A stretch of 64,000 bases of DNA. Origin: Cunninghamia lanceolata (Eukaryota > Streptophyta > Pinopsida > Cupressales > Cupressaceae). Position numbers and translations under genes: made by a program. The DNA is taken from contig BSBN01001150.1 in assembly GCA_027924645.1 (NCBI GenBank), positions 1 through 64,000 on the forward strand, written 5' to 3'. The notes under the pieces are model-generated. The model did not search any database. It saw only the letters and a program-made list of their open reading frames with translations, and was not told where the DNA came from. Each line of letters opens with the position of its first letter. Positions within the stretch are counted from its first letter, which is position 1. Below are positions 21,621 to 32,014 of the stretch, in pieces.

Positions 21621-21746
21621 TGGTGAAAACCTGGTAAACAGGCGCCTTGGATAGATACCATGATGAAAACCTGACAAACAGGCGTCATGTGTATTTTGAC
21701 TATTGTGCAAATAAAAGCAAGTGGTGAAAACCTAGAAACAGGTGCT
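21621..21746 (+). repeat. three copies of a short hairpin-forming motif
   Basis: TGGTGAAAACCTGGTAAACAGGC at 21621, TGATGAAAACCTGACAAACAGG at 21661 and TGGTGAAAACCTAGAAACAGG at 21722. The first two contain CCTG-5 nt-CAGG, a small stem-loop whose loop varies while the stem is kept. The third has a weaker stem. Confidence 0.75.
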
Positions 21747-21946
21747 ATTTGTGATAAACCAATCCCTCCATCTCTTAGGACTTCAGTCCTCATCCAGTCT
21801 TTTCTAAACCGCATCCACCCAATCACATTGAGATACCTACCATGGCTTGTTGTTCGCTCATCCTTATCGCCTTATCCCACTAGGCTGTTGATCCAAACTT
21901 ACGGCCATCTTGTCATCCATCCTCAACCAATCCATTGAACCATTGT

Positions 21947-22171
21947 CGAACTACATTGCCTTTGAGCTATCATGTAGGCAAGGCCATCATTGATGCGTCC
22001 CCGAGGCTCCTTTCCCATTCCATTCAATCCCATGTCACCCATCCTTTTGTCCATCCAATTCCACCATTTTTCCCATCACCCAGGTCTTAGGTCCTCATAG
22101 TCCGCACCCCGAACTACATTGCCATTGCGTTGTCACATAGGCAAGGCCATTTATCAATGAGCCCCTGAGGC
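21947..22171 (+). repeat. direct repeat, two units of about 62 bp, 163 bp apart
   Basis: CGAACTACATTGCC...TAGGCAAGGCCAT...GAGGC at 21947-22007 recurs at 22110-22171 with moderate divergence. The conserved blocks are CGAACTACATTGCC and AGGCAAGGCCAT. Confidence 0.75.
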
Positions 22172-22726
22172 ATTAGGTCAGGCCCTTAGGGCCCGTTCCT
22201 TCATGTCCATCATCTGTTCGTCCATAATAAATCGACCCTTTACTTGATTGGGGGCAAACCCTCGACCTAGTTAGTGAATTAGATTTTTGAATGCTACAAC
22301 TCAGAGGATAACAAACTGGATCATGGTTTTATCACTAGACAACAAGCAGCGCAACAAAGCAAGTTTTAAGCATCATCTTGACAAAGAGACATCAAACTAA
22401 ACCTGACAACACCAACCTGCCTAAACTATCAAAAGGACTCTATCAATTATTGCAAGAAAAATATATCTATGGCAAGAAGGTTTTAAATGGTTGTTTAAAG
22501 TCTTATATCATGAATTTTGTTATTATGTCTTTTTATGCTACTCAATGATGTCAAAAACTAGAGGAGCTATGATGGGGGGATAATTATTTTATTTGTTTGT
22601 TGTTTGTGGGTTTATCTTTAGTAATGTGAAGCCTTGTCTAAAGACATGATCAACAAAATTATCATCGAGGACATCAAAGGTCTAAACATGAAACAAGTGT
22701 AATCCTTTTTCTATTGATATGCAAGC

Positions 22727-22850
22727 AATACCCAGGTCATCTTGGTTCACTTATACTTAGATGCTTGTATTAACTTGCTAAATCTAAATCCATGTAAGTA
22801 ATACTCAGGTCATCATGGTTTAATTATACCTAAATGCTTGTATTTTATTA
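22727..22850 (+). repeat. direct repeat, two units of about 48 bp, 71 bp apart
   Basis: AATACCCAGGTCATCTTGG...ATGCTTGTATT recurs as AATACTCAGGTCATCATGG...ATGCTTGTATT. It is noncoding. Confidence 0.75.
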
Positions 22851-23794
22851 CAACATTTTAAAAGCTCAATGATGAAACAGAGTACTTCAAAAAATTGTAT
22901 AAGAAAATGACAAAATCCACTATCATACGTACCAAATTGCATTTTATTTCATTTATAAGTATTTCATACATATCATTTTCCAAGTGGCTTAAGATCCAAG
23001 TCCTTTCTTTATCTACATCTCTTTATCTACTCACCCTTTACTCTCTTTTCATTTTGAGAGCGCACCAATTGTCCTCCTGAAGGGGCGTCATCATCATCAT
23101 TCATCTTGTTTGCTAACTTACCATTATCTTTCCTTGTCACCCTCGCTCTTGAGTGATTGGGGCATCACCAATCACCAATCCAATCATTCATTTGATCATC
23201 AAATCAATCCAATCGATCCAAGCAATGATCCAAATGCAAGTCCATCCTTAATCCATACCAATCGAGTAAACCAATCTTGTCAAATTATCCAATCGCAATC
23301 AATGATCTTGATCCTAACCTTGTCGTAAACCAACTCAATTAATCAATCAATCGTCATCATCAGTGGGATATGTCTTTCTTGCATCTTTGTGTTGATCTAG
23401 GGATATATCGTTCCATGCAATGAAAAACACTATCATCAATCATTATCGATTAATCATTGGTTTACGTCTTGACGGGGGTAGTACCATGTTTGTTCTTGTA
23501 TCATTTGTGCATACTTGCTTGCTTGCTTCTGTGTGTTATCATTTTACCTTGCATAACATATCATTTTAGCTCTTTCGTCCATCTGTTATCTTGCATCCTC
23601 CATTTTCTTAGCCATCCTTTATCATCCTTTCTCATCGTGAGATTGTCCGTCATCTTGTTGTCCCATTCTTCCCGTCCAATCTCCCAAGGGGGCATCCTAT
23701 CATCATTAAACCTATACCAGGGAACTAGGGCATATATCAAAAATCACACAAAAATTTTTATTCTTTGAAACAACGTGATAAAATATATTGTCTC

Positions 23795-23808
23795 AAAGAG
23801 GGACAAAA
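23795..23808 (+). other. element B polypurine tract
   Basis: AAAGAGGGACAAAA directly abuts the 3' LTR TG, the expected site of plus-strand priming; one pyrimidine interrupts it. Confidence 0.8.
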
Positions 23809-24885
23809 TGTATACACCTAGAAATTGCAAAGTGAATTAAATAAATATTTATTATTTATTTTAATTCCTATTCTTCTATCAATGAATAAATTCATCAATT
23901 TATTTATTTGATTCGCGTTCATCTTCAATATTCCAAGAATTAAATAAAAATCTATTTATTTAATTAAATCATCCAATTCTAATGTCATCCCTAATTAAAT
24001 AATTCTAAATTATTTAATCAATCATCTTATCCTAAGGTCCTAATTCCATAATTCCACATCACCTTTCCACCTCACCATGTTGCACACATAATTAAATATT
24101 TTAATGTTTAATTAACTAATATCCCCTCACCCACATGTCCTAGTTATCCTCCAATCAAATTAGTTAACTCATCAATCAAATCAGTTAACTAATTAATCAA
24201 TTGAGGTCACTGATCAATCAATTCAATCAACTCTCTAGTCAAATCAGTTATCTAATCAATCAATTCACTTAACTGGTTAGTCTATTCAATTAACTCCTCA
24301 ATCTATTCTGTTAACTCCCATAGCTCATGAAAGGAGCCTGGACACTTGTCCTCTTCTAATTCGTGCACATTCTCTCAAGCTTCCTCAACCGTACACCTCA
24401 CAGATAATTCCTCCAGTCATGGATCTATTGACACTTGTACTTGGTCTCTACTCAACCTATATAAGCAAGGTCCTCACACCCATTTTGCATCCACTCAAGC
24501 TTTAGTAAGCTTACTCTGCAGAAATCCTACCAGCGTGCCTTTGGCAAAGTATCCTCATTGCATTTGCATAACCTCATTACCATCATAATCATCCAACCAT
24601 GTCTCCATTATCAATCATCCATCTTCATTAGAATTGCATTGTTAGTTTAATCTTCATTGCATTATCCATCCACATCCATTCTCCTATTGTCATCTTCAAC
24701 AACAAGGAAGTACAACTTCTGAGAGCTCAAATCATACACAAGATCAATACGAGATAGGCAACAATGGAAGCTATGAGGTAAATCGGTCTACGAAGGTAAT
24801 ATCTTTGTTTACTGTATTTGCATCAATTCCATTGAATTATTGGATATTTAGTTGTTTAAAACTGTTGTTCATATTTTCTCTAACA
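23809..24885 (+). repeat. element B 3' LTR
   Basis: 1,077 bp, TGTATACACC to CTCTAACA, matching the 5' LTR base for base in length. It is followed by GATTC, four of five bases matching the left flank. Confidence 0.95.
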
Positions 24886-25609
24886 GATTCCATAGCCATA
24901 GGTGCTAAAAAATAATCCACTAAAAATTACTTAGTTGACCAAACAACTATCCGTGCCGTGCCGTGTGTGTGTGTGGAAATAGATACAACCTATCTTCAAA
25001 AAATATGAGCAAAATGGAATCATGCCTCCAATCACACAAAATAAGCATAACTTAAGGAGAAACAAATAACATGTAGCCTAAAAAAATTACAACAAAAAAC
25101 ACACACAAGTTAAAAAAGAATAGATATAACCTATCTTTAAAAAATATGAACAAAATAAAATCAGTCCCCAATCACATTAAATAAATATAACTTGGAAAGA
25201 AACAAAAAGAAACAAAATAACATGTAATAGAAAAAAAAACAATTAAAAAAAAAAACACAACCTTAAAAATGAAACAATTATTCAAAGATTGCAAGATTAC
25301 ATTATCATAAAATTAATGATAGAAAAAACTAAGACAAAACAAATCTTTTTCATTATCAATATGTTCCTAACTAATTAGCCAATAGGCTTCTATATGTGAG
25401 CATTATAGTGCTCGGAATTGTCTCAGGCCTTAAAAAAATTCACGCCGCGAAAATTTTCTAAACTCCTTATCGGCGTATTCCTTGAACCTCCTATGGGTGC
25501 TAGCGCTAGTAAAAACCTTCTCTTCCTCTTCTTGAAGGTGTGAGTCAGGGGCCAGGGCGGCAAAGTTTGGGATTAGTTTAATAAAGAACATTGATTCTCT
25601 AATTTCAAA
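24886..25609. other. flank right of element B
   Basis: Mostly A-rich sequence with a short (GT)n at 24,964-24,974 and no gene to about 25,440. The last 150 bp are less A/T-rich and CT-rich (CTTCTCTTCCTCTTCTTG) and could be the promoter or 5' UTR of the following exon (inference). Confidence 0.4.
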
Positions 25610-28600
25610 ATGGTAGGGCCAGGGGTTTATTCCATTACAGCCACAAAAGATGCTGACTGCAAACGAGGAGTAGTTGTTGAACTAAACCTTCGAACTCGCT
25701 TATCACCTTCAAACTTTTACTTAGCTCACTCTGGTTTGACACCCACAGAGGACATTCGCATATCCAGCTTAAGCGGTTAGTAATATGCTTTAATTTTTTT
25801 CCTCAAGTTTCGGTATATTACAGTTGGAAGGCTTCGATATTGACCGCATTTTCTGTTTGTCAAGGCTATTTTGTGCAAACAGTTTTTATTATTATTATTT
25901 TTCCGCAGTGGCTGTGAGATTTACTGTGAATTAATAGAGAATAGGTACTCGGCTTTCCTTCCGCAGTAGGTTGGAGCTCTGATGCTTCTAGGACTACAAA
26001 AATCCTCATTGTCTGCTGTGAAGTTTAAATTATTATTTTTACCCTTGTATTTGAAAAAGCTCAAAAAGAAAGTATAACTATCTTCAAAAAATGTACATAG
26101 CAGGCAGTCAGCCTAAAAGCTAGCTGCTCATTAGATCAGTCTAATAACATGATCAATCCAGGTAGCCCAAAAGAGGACACTACCCACATCCATCAACAAT
26201 CCCCATTTAAATGCCATCAAAATCCAAACTACCAACAGAACATTCATTATCATATAAATTCAAAAATTTAAAAACAGTTTCTAGGCTCTCCGAGCCAAAA
26301 TAAAACCATGATTAAAGCTATATAATCATAAACTGTCACTTCCCTGCTAAGAATGTATAAAAGCGACAAAGCAGTTGGGGAACAGTAAGTATTACTCCTT
26401 TAAAATCATATGTGCCTGTGTCCTTCCCAAAGTAGTACAACTCATCAGATTTGTTGTCCCACTGATTAGCAACGTAAGGATTGTGATTCTGCTGGGTTAT
26501 CATACTCAGTTTGCCCTTAATGGGTATCTGCAAAGCTTTTCAAATCTCTCATCTAGTTCTGTAGGCTCTGGAAATCATCAATGGAGATGGAGATGCAATC
26601 ATCACTATTCCCACTAGCGGGAGGAAGAGCAGGGGTTTTGACAACAATGGTTGCCTCCTTACTACCCACAATGCGGCATTAAAAAATTAATTTGGTGTTT
26701 AATCTCAGATATATGTACAACACGATATTACAATTTCCCATCAATAGTTTTCTCCTCAATCTGAATCTTGGCAGGAAGATCATCAGTAATCCAAATTTGG
26801 ATGTTATCATTTACCGCCATGATATTATTCATAATACTATGTCTAGGGCAGGTCTGCAAAGGATCAGAGGGGAGAGGGATTTCAACCATGGAAATTTTAG
26901 CAAATGCAGGGCTATCACAGGGATCAGCTTGACTGACGGGAGTGCTTTTCAGACGTTTTAGCCATTGGAAGACAAGCAGAAGCACAGAGAGATAAAATCT
27001 TGAAAGGCAAGCTACTACTATGAAACTATGAATTACACAGCTAGCTTTAGACAGAAAAGGGCCAAGGAAAAGAATGAGCACTGCAAGAGGAAAACTTGAT
27101 TAAGAGCACAAGCAAATAGAGAACCAAACTAACTGATCACCTGCTCTGCCTCCTGCTTCCAATGCTGCCCACACCTTCAGCTCAAAATATCCACCGGAAA
27201 AAACATCACATAAAGCACAATTTATAACAACTCTAAGTAGGTCACGATTTGCAGAAAGTGGAGCAGATAAAATGAAAACGAAAGGGCCTCTCCGAGTAAT
27301 GAAGGACCTCCATCCCATCACACACTTGATAATCATCAGGCAGTTCTTGAGAAATATGCCTTCCAGTCACCCCATGCACGGGAATTCACTATCACTTTTG
27401 TCTCCATTATTACTAACAAAGGGCTTAAAGAAAATCTAATTAAGGGGAACTTAGCCATGGTAATGGAGAAAATAAAAACAGGTATAGGGGATGTTGGCAC
27501 CAGAAATGTGCTAAGGCATAGCTAATTGCCAACTTCCTTTCAGAAGTGTCCAAAGAAGAGTTGATCAATTGCCAACTTACCTTCAGAAATGTCCAAAGAA
27601 GAGTTGATTGTGATTCTGCAATGAAAAAGGTAGAAATTGGCCAAAGATCCAAGGAAAGGGGACTAAGTGTTGCACATTGCAACCCACGATAAGGGGAATG
27701 ATTGCTGCCACATTGTTGGTTGCTAAGGAAAAGTATTGTTCAGGGGATTATCCTCATATGTTGGTGGCAAAACCCTAGTCACCTATAACACCTGTGAATA
27801 CTGTGGACCCTGCCATATGAGAGGGAGTAGACAAAGAGGAGACAAAAAGAAGATAGAGAAAACATGTTTGGAGTGGAGCACAGTAGTAGTAGAAAGCTAT
27901 TGGCAATGGAGAGAAGTCTTCCATAGGCTAAGGGTGGGAATATCACTAGTTGGCATCAATATTTAAGTTTACAAGTAGGGAAGAAAATTAGAGACTAAGG
28001 CACAAATGATCACACATTGGTGATGATGTACTCTTTATAGTTTATACAATGATGAATATAATACAATATTGTTCATATCTGTGTAGTATTTGTGAGTTTT
28101 CGTGTTGATTGCTAATTTTCACTTAGGCAAGCGAACCAAGCCTAGTTCTTGGTTATATGGATGAGTGGTAAGATGGGACTTTAGCAATACTAGACTGCAT
28201 GGATGTGAGAGCCAACATTTGGTTTAGTTGCTGGGACTGGATCTTCTTATCTAAGGGGGGATGGCAATCATAGTGAGATGTCATGGTGGATTACATGGGA
28301 AAATATGGAATGGTGGCTTGACAAAATTGGGTTGAATTTTCTGAGAAACATTCAGCGATGAATGCTAGGAATTGGTTGGACAAGCATTGTTTCTGCAATC
28401 TAGATGAAGAATTTTTCATACAATTATGTGGTCAACTATATGAGTGGTTGGAAGCCTACATAGGTGTGAGAGGTCATTAGCTTCAGGAAATTGTAAAGTG
28501 GAATGAACTGGAATAAGTTAAATTAGCTACTGCCGACAAGATATGGATAGCGCTATGGCACTTTTTGGCTAGGTGTGTTTAATAGCTACTTGTTGTAGGT

Positions 28601-31600
28601 GTTGACCTATTCTTGTATGGAGGATGCAAAGGTAAGATTTCTTAGTGATTGGGGAGGATAGTTTATCACAATGCTTCCATTCTTGATAAATGTTAGTGTT
28701 TTAATTTGTCTTTTACAAGACAACACAAAATAGAACAGCTTGTGAGGTAAACCTCTCTTCAAATTGGAAGGGTAAGCTCCCTTATAACCTAAAACTAACC
28801 CAAGACACTAGTCCATGGACAAAATCTACAAGTATTCACACCTAAACATTAAATCTTTGGGTTTTTTTGGGAAGTGAAATAAACTAAACTAAACTTGCAT
28901 TATCTTTTTGGCATTGGGTATGACTCACAACTAATGGGATCAAGTATCAACAACTAACCTAAACACAACAATCACTTATCCTACTGGCTCAAGGCATAAA
29001 CCAACAAGTCAGTGTAAATGAAAGTTTAAGGAATAAAGTACTCTTACTACATAGATAACAATAGATTTCATAAATCAAACAACTGGAACTCCATACAAAT
29101 ATACAACTCAGATGGAGAATAACACCAATACAAAGCTTGACACTATTGTTCACTTTTTGTTCAATCAATGGAATCTAAATACAAGGATGATAAACACATG
29201 AACTCAGATTGAACACTTGGACAATTATTTCAACAGCATAAGCATAGCATCAACTATCATTAAGAAAATCTTGTGCACAAAACTAAGTTGCTGATCTTGG
29301 TACGGAAACGAGTACATTTTCGTGGTTTGGGTACGTCGGTATTGTGTTGTTCGAAATCGACCCAAGCTCAACACTAGTGAGTCAGACTTTGACATAGCAC
29401 ATGAACCATGTCCTTGCTAAAGGCATCCGGCTAGTCACTCCTACTCTATGACAGGAGCTAGTTGAATGGTGGTGGAACCAAGGTGGTGTTCTATTCTTGG
29501 GGAAGCAAAATGTCACAGATGGGCAGTTAAATTGATCGCAATATTTGTTTGTGTGCGTGGTTGTTGATTGTTGCGATTGTTGATGTTTATTTCACAGAGT
29601 TGAGAGGTCAGTTCTTGTAGTATATTGAGATTTTCGTTCCCTACCTCTCATGATTGCTAGGTCTTGCCTCGTTTGATTGTGGAATTGATTGATAATTTGG
29701 CCTTGAACTTGAAACATATCCTTACGATGTGAATCCATATTGTGTCTCGTTGGATTTGTTGTAAGATTTGTGTTTGTTCTTGAATTACTTCCTCAATGGG
29801 GTTTTCTTGAATGGGGAGGTTTTCCCTAATTTCTTCTAAGATTGTTTTGATCTAGTCTTCTCTTACACTAGGGCACATCGAGTGCTAAGTTGAGGAGATG
29901 GATGTTTGTTTTCATTTTGAGTTGAATTTGTTGTGTTGCATGCCTCATGATGAGATCAAGGGCTTCCCTTTGTTTGAAAGTTTGTTTATTGAAAGTTGCA
30001 AGTTGCGTGCTTTGACAAGATCGAGGGCTTTTCTTGTTTTGAATGTTTTTGAAAGCTGTATGAATCCCTAAATGCAATTACACTAAATAAATGCAAGCTT
30101 TTTGTTCTTTCTCCAACTTTTAGATATTAACTAATTACTACTGAAAATTGAAATATGAATACAAATCTAAATGACTTTTCCTAAATGCAATTTGTCTATG
30201 TATTTTTTGGTTTTTGCATTTCGATTTCCATATAAGGTACTCTAAGAAAGTAAAATTGCAATTACTCTAAGCACAATTGAAAGTAAATCTAAATCTAAAA
30301 AGCAATGAACCCTAAACTAACCAAGAGAAAATAAACATGAATTTTACTTCCTCAAGGGCAAGATAATGAGCTAATTACTATTGAAAACAATTAATGGAAC
30401 CTGTGAATAATCGGGTGCCAGTGCCAGGCTTTTGTACTCAAAGATCCTATAGCAACTCTCTCCTCCTTTGCAACAATGGGGTCCTCTTCTTGATGGCAAG
30501 GACAAAGACGGATATGAGGAAATTGATTATGGCTTAGATGCAACAACAAAATGTAAACAAAAGGCTCACGGGGACCTGTATGAGCATAATCATGCTATGG
30601 GGGCTGCTATACATAAGCTTGAATCCTCTAGAGATGAATTAGCTTAAAGAAAAATGCAAGAATGCACGAGTGATTCTTAGCCTCCCCTAAAACAATAGAG
30701 GGGGGTATTTATAGGTGGGGGAGATTGGGGAGTTAATAGGGATTAATTGGGAGATCACAAGAGCTGAAGAGGAGAGAACAGAAGACTGATCAAAATATCA
30801 CTATGGATTGATTAGGAGTGAACAAAAGAGTGATTGGGAGTTGAGAATCAGTCAGGAGGAGTAGTGGCTCAGTTATGTACGAGGGAACTCTTGATCAAAA
30901 TAAAAAAAAGGAAGTAAATTGGGCAGAACTGAAAGAAATCATGCATGTTAAAACATGATAGGGTCGCCCCTTTTGCCAAGGCAAGTCGCCCAGGCAACCC
31001 TGCAACTTAAGGACAGGTCGCTTGAGTGATCCTAGGGTCTCTTGGGCAATCCTCCTATTGAGGATCTGAAAAGGGTTGTTTGACAATTGTGAAGTCCTGA
31101 AACTCAATTCAGAGACTAGAAAAGATGGTCCAGGAGGGAAAAGCACTCGGGAACATGTCATCAAGCGTGAGATTGTTGAGAGGAGTGTAATTCATGCCTT
31201 CGTGGGCTGTGATTTGGACCTCTATATCATCATCGGACTGCCATATAGGACTGTTCACTTTTCTGTACTTACAGGTACGATATTCCCCCCAAGTATGGGT
31301 TCATATATATATATATATAGTGTGTGTGTGTGTGTGTGTGTGGAAATTATATGAATTTTCAACATTTTGTTCATATTGCATTTATATCATAATAAACTGT
31401 GAAAATTCAGGCCTGCAGGTCATTTATAGTTATATTGAGTATTATTGTTTATATATATGAATGAATTTTTGACATTTTGTTCATATTAAATGGATCAAAA
31501 CCATTGTAAATGGAAAAATTCTTTATTTCTTGTAGATATTAGTCCACATTCAAGAGTGTGCTGTGCTAATTTTAAACGTTGTGGCATATTGGTATAGTAT

Positions 31601-31823
31601 TAATAAGTAAGGAGCATGTAAGACTTTCCAAGTTTCCCCCATTTTCCTTTCTTTGTCATTTATATTTCCTTCATTATACTTTTAGAATTGAAGATTTTTC
31701 ATAGCTTAATAGTCTTTTTAATCGCTTTTGCTTGATGCTTTTAATCAACGTTGTCGCTATGGTGCTTTCTTTTCATCCCAAATCTTATACTATGCTTTTC
31801 TGGACCTTGCAGACAGTGAATAA
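25610..31823 (+). CDS. unidentified spliced ORF immediately upstream of the phosphatase
   Basis: Predicted from reading frame and splice phase, not homology. Exon 1 (25610-25775) starts MVGPGVYSITATKDADCK and ends in phase 1 at a GCG|GTTAGT donor. Exon 2 (31113-31274), after a CAATTCAG acceptor, completes a Glu codon and reads TRKDGPGGKSTREHVIK to YRTVHFSVLT, ending in phase 1 at CAG|GTACGA. Joining to the strong acceptor at 31811-31812 (CCTTGCAG) gives Asp-Ser-Glu and TAA at 31821-31823. The product is 112 residues, with no signal peptide or known domain recognised. Its TAA overlaps the first base of the phosphatase ATG. It may be an upstream ORF of the phosphatase mRNA, a separate small gene, or the remnant of a gene whose later exons were lost. 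Confidence 0.4.
26336..27336 (-). other. possible degenerate coding relic in the intron
   Basis: Minus-strand frames 27336-27100, 27081-26728 and 26533-26336 have protein-like stretches (AKISMVEIPLPSDPLQTCP, DNIQIWITDDLPAKIQIEEK, and in a third frame ATIVVKTPALPP). Together they suggest a broken gene or transposon ORF. No family was recognised and stops separate the pieces. Confidence 0.25.
27524..27609. repeat. 43-bp tandem duplication
   Basis: AATTGCCAACTTCCTTTCAG...GAAGAGTTGATC at 27524 is repeated at 27567 with a few changes. Confidence 0.85.
28691..31085 (-). repeat. putative solo LTR or LTR fragment
   Basis: On the minus strand the block would begin TGTCAAACAACCC and end AAAACACTAACA. 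It contains a promoter-like CTATAAATACC (plus coordinates 30705-30714) followed by sequence typical of an LTR transcription start. The left end (TGTTAGTGTTTTA on the plus strand) and the next 100 bp resemble 56,967 onward, showing a repeated family. No matching 5-bp flanks (ATAAA and ATTGT) were found, and no internal region is attached. It splits the two upstream exons, lying within their intron. The right boundary is weakly supported. Confidence 0.4.
31303..31342. repeat. (AT)n(GT)n microsatellite
   Basis: An AT dinucleotide run (31303-31318) is followed by a GT run (31320-31342), just inside the intron after the upstream exon 2 donor. Confidence 0.95.
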
Positions 31824-32014
31824 TGTTACACTCTGGACATATTTCAAGGCAACTCCAACTATATTTGACTGTGTTTCTGGGGCTTCTTTTTTATTTGAAG
31901 AATATAAATGCTGGAGTAACTAGCATTTATGTTCGGCCACAATGGGCATCTACCGATATGCCCCTGGACTATCCAGCATTGGCAACACCAGAGGGCTACA
32001 ATGCTCCACAACAG
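31823..32014 (+). CDS. phosphatase coding exon 1
   Basis: 64 codons encoding the signal peptide and mature N-terminus ([22 protein letters not shown], shown in part: [16 protein letters not shown]). The donor is CAG|GTGACT, phase 0. The exon probably begins at 31813, after the polypyrimidine-rich CCTTGCAG acceptor, so the mRNA has upstream exons. Confidence 0.85.

Larger units (their letters stand above)
21083..23794 (+). other. element B 3' noncoding region
   Basis: About 2.7 kb with no coding homology found, in the place where pol would lie in an autonomous relative. It contains A-rich tracts near 21,560-21,610 and three sets of short direct repeats listed separately. The rest is C/T-rich sequence without recognisable structure. 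Confidence 0.6.
13380..24885 (+). mobile_element. element B: 11.5-kb non-autonomous LTR retrotransposon
   Basis: A structurally near-complete LTR element. Both LTRs are 1,077 bp, begin TGTATACACC and end CTCTAACA, and differ at roughly 35 positions by eye (about 97% identity). A TGG-type PBS starts four bases inside the 5' LTR, and a polypurine tract directly abuts the 3' LTR. The flanking pentamers GATTA and GATTC match at four of five bases, consistent with a target duplication that has since mutated. The interior (9.35 kb) has a long leader, one 4.29-kb Gag-protease-linker-G-patch frame and a 2.7-kb repeat-bearing 3' region. RT, RNase H and integrase are absent, so movement would need enzymes in trans. 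Gag and protease are of Ty3 type. Confidence 0.9.

Noticed and set aside
31303..31342. AT/GT run as a regulatory element of the phosphatase
   Set aside because: Ordinary microsatellite; nothing ties it to regulation.
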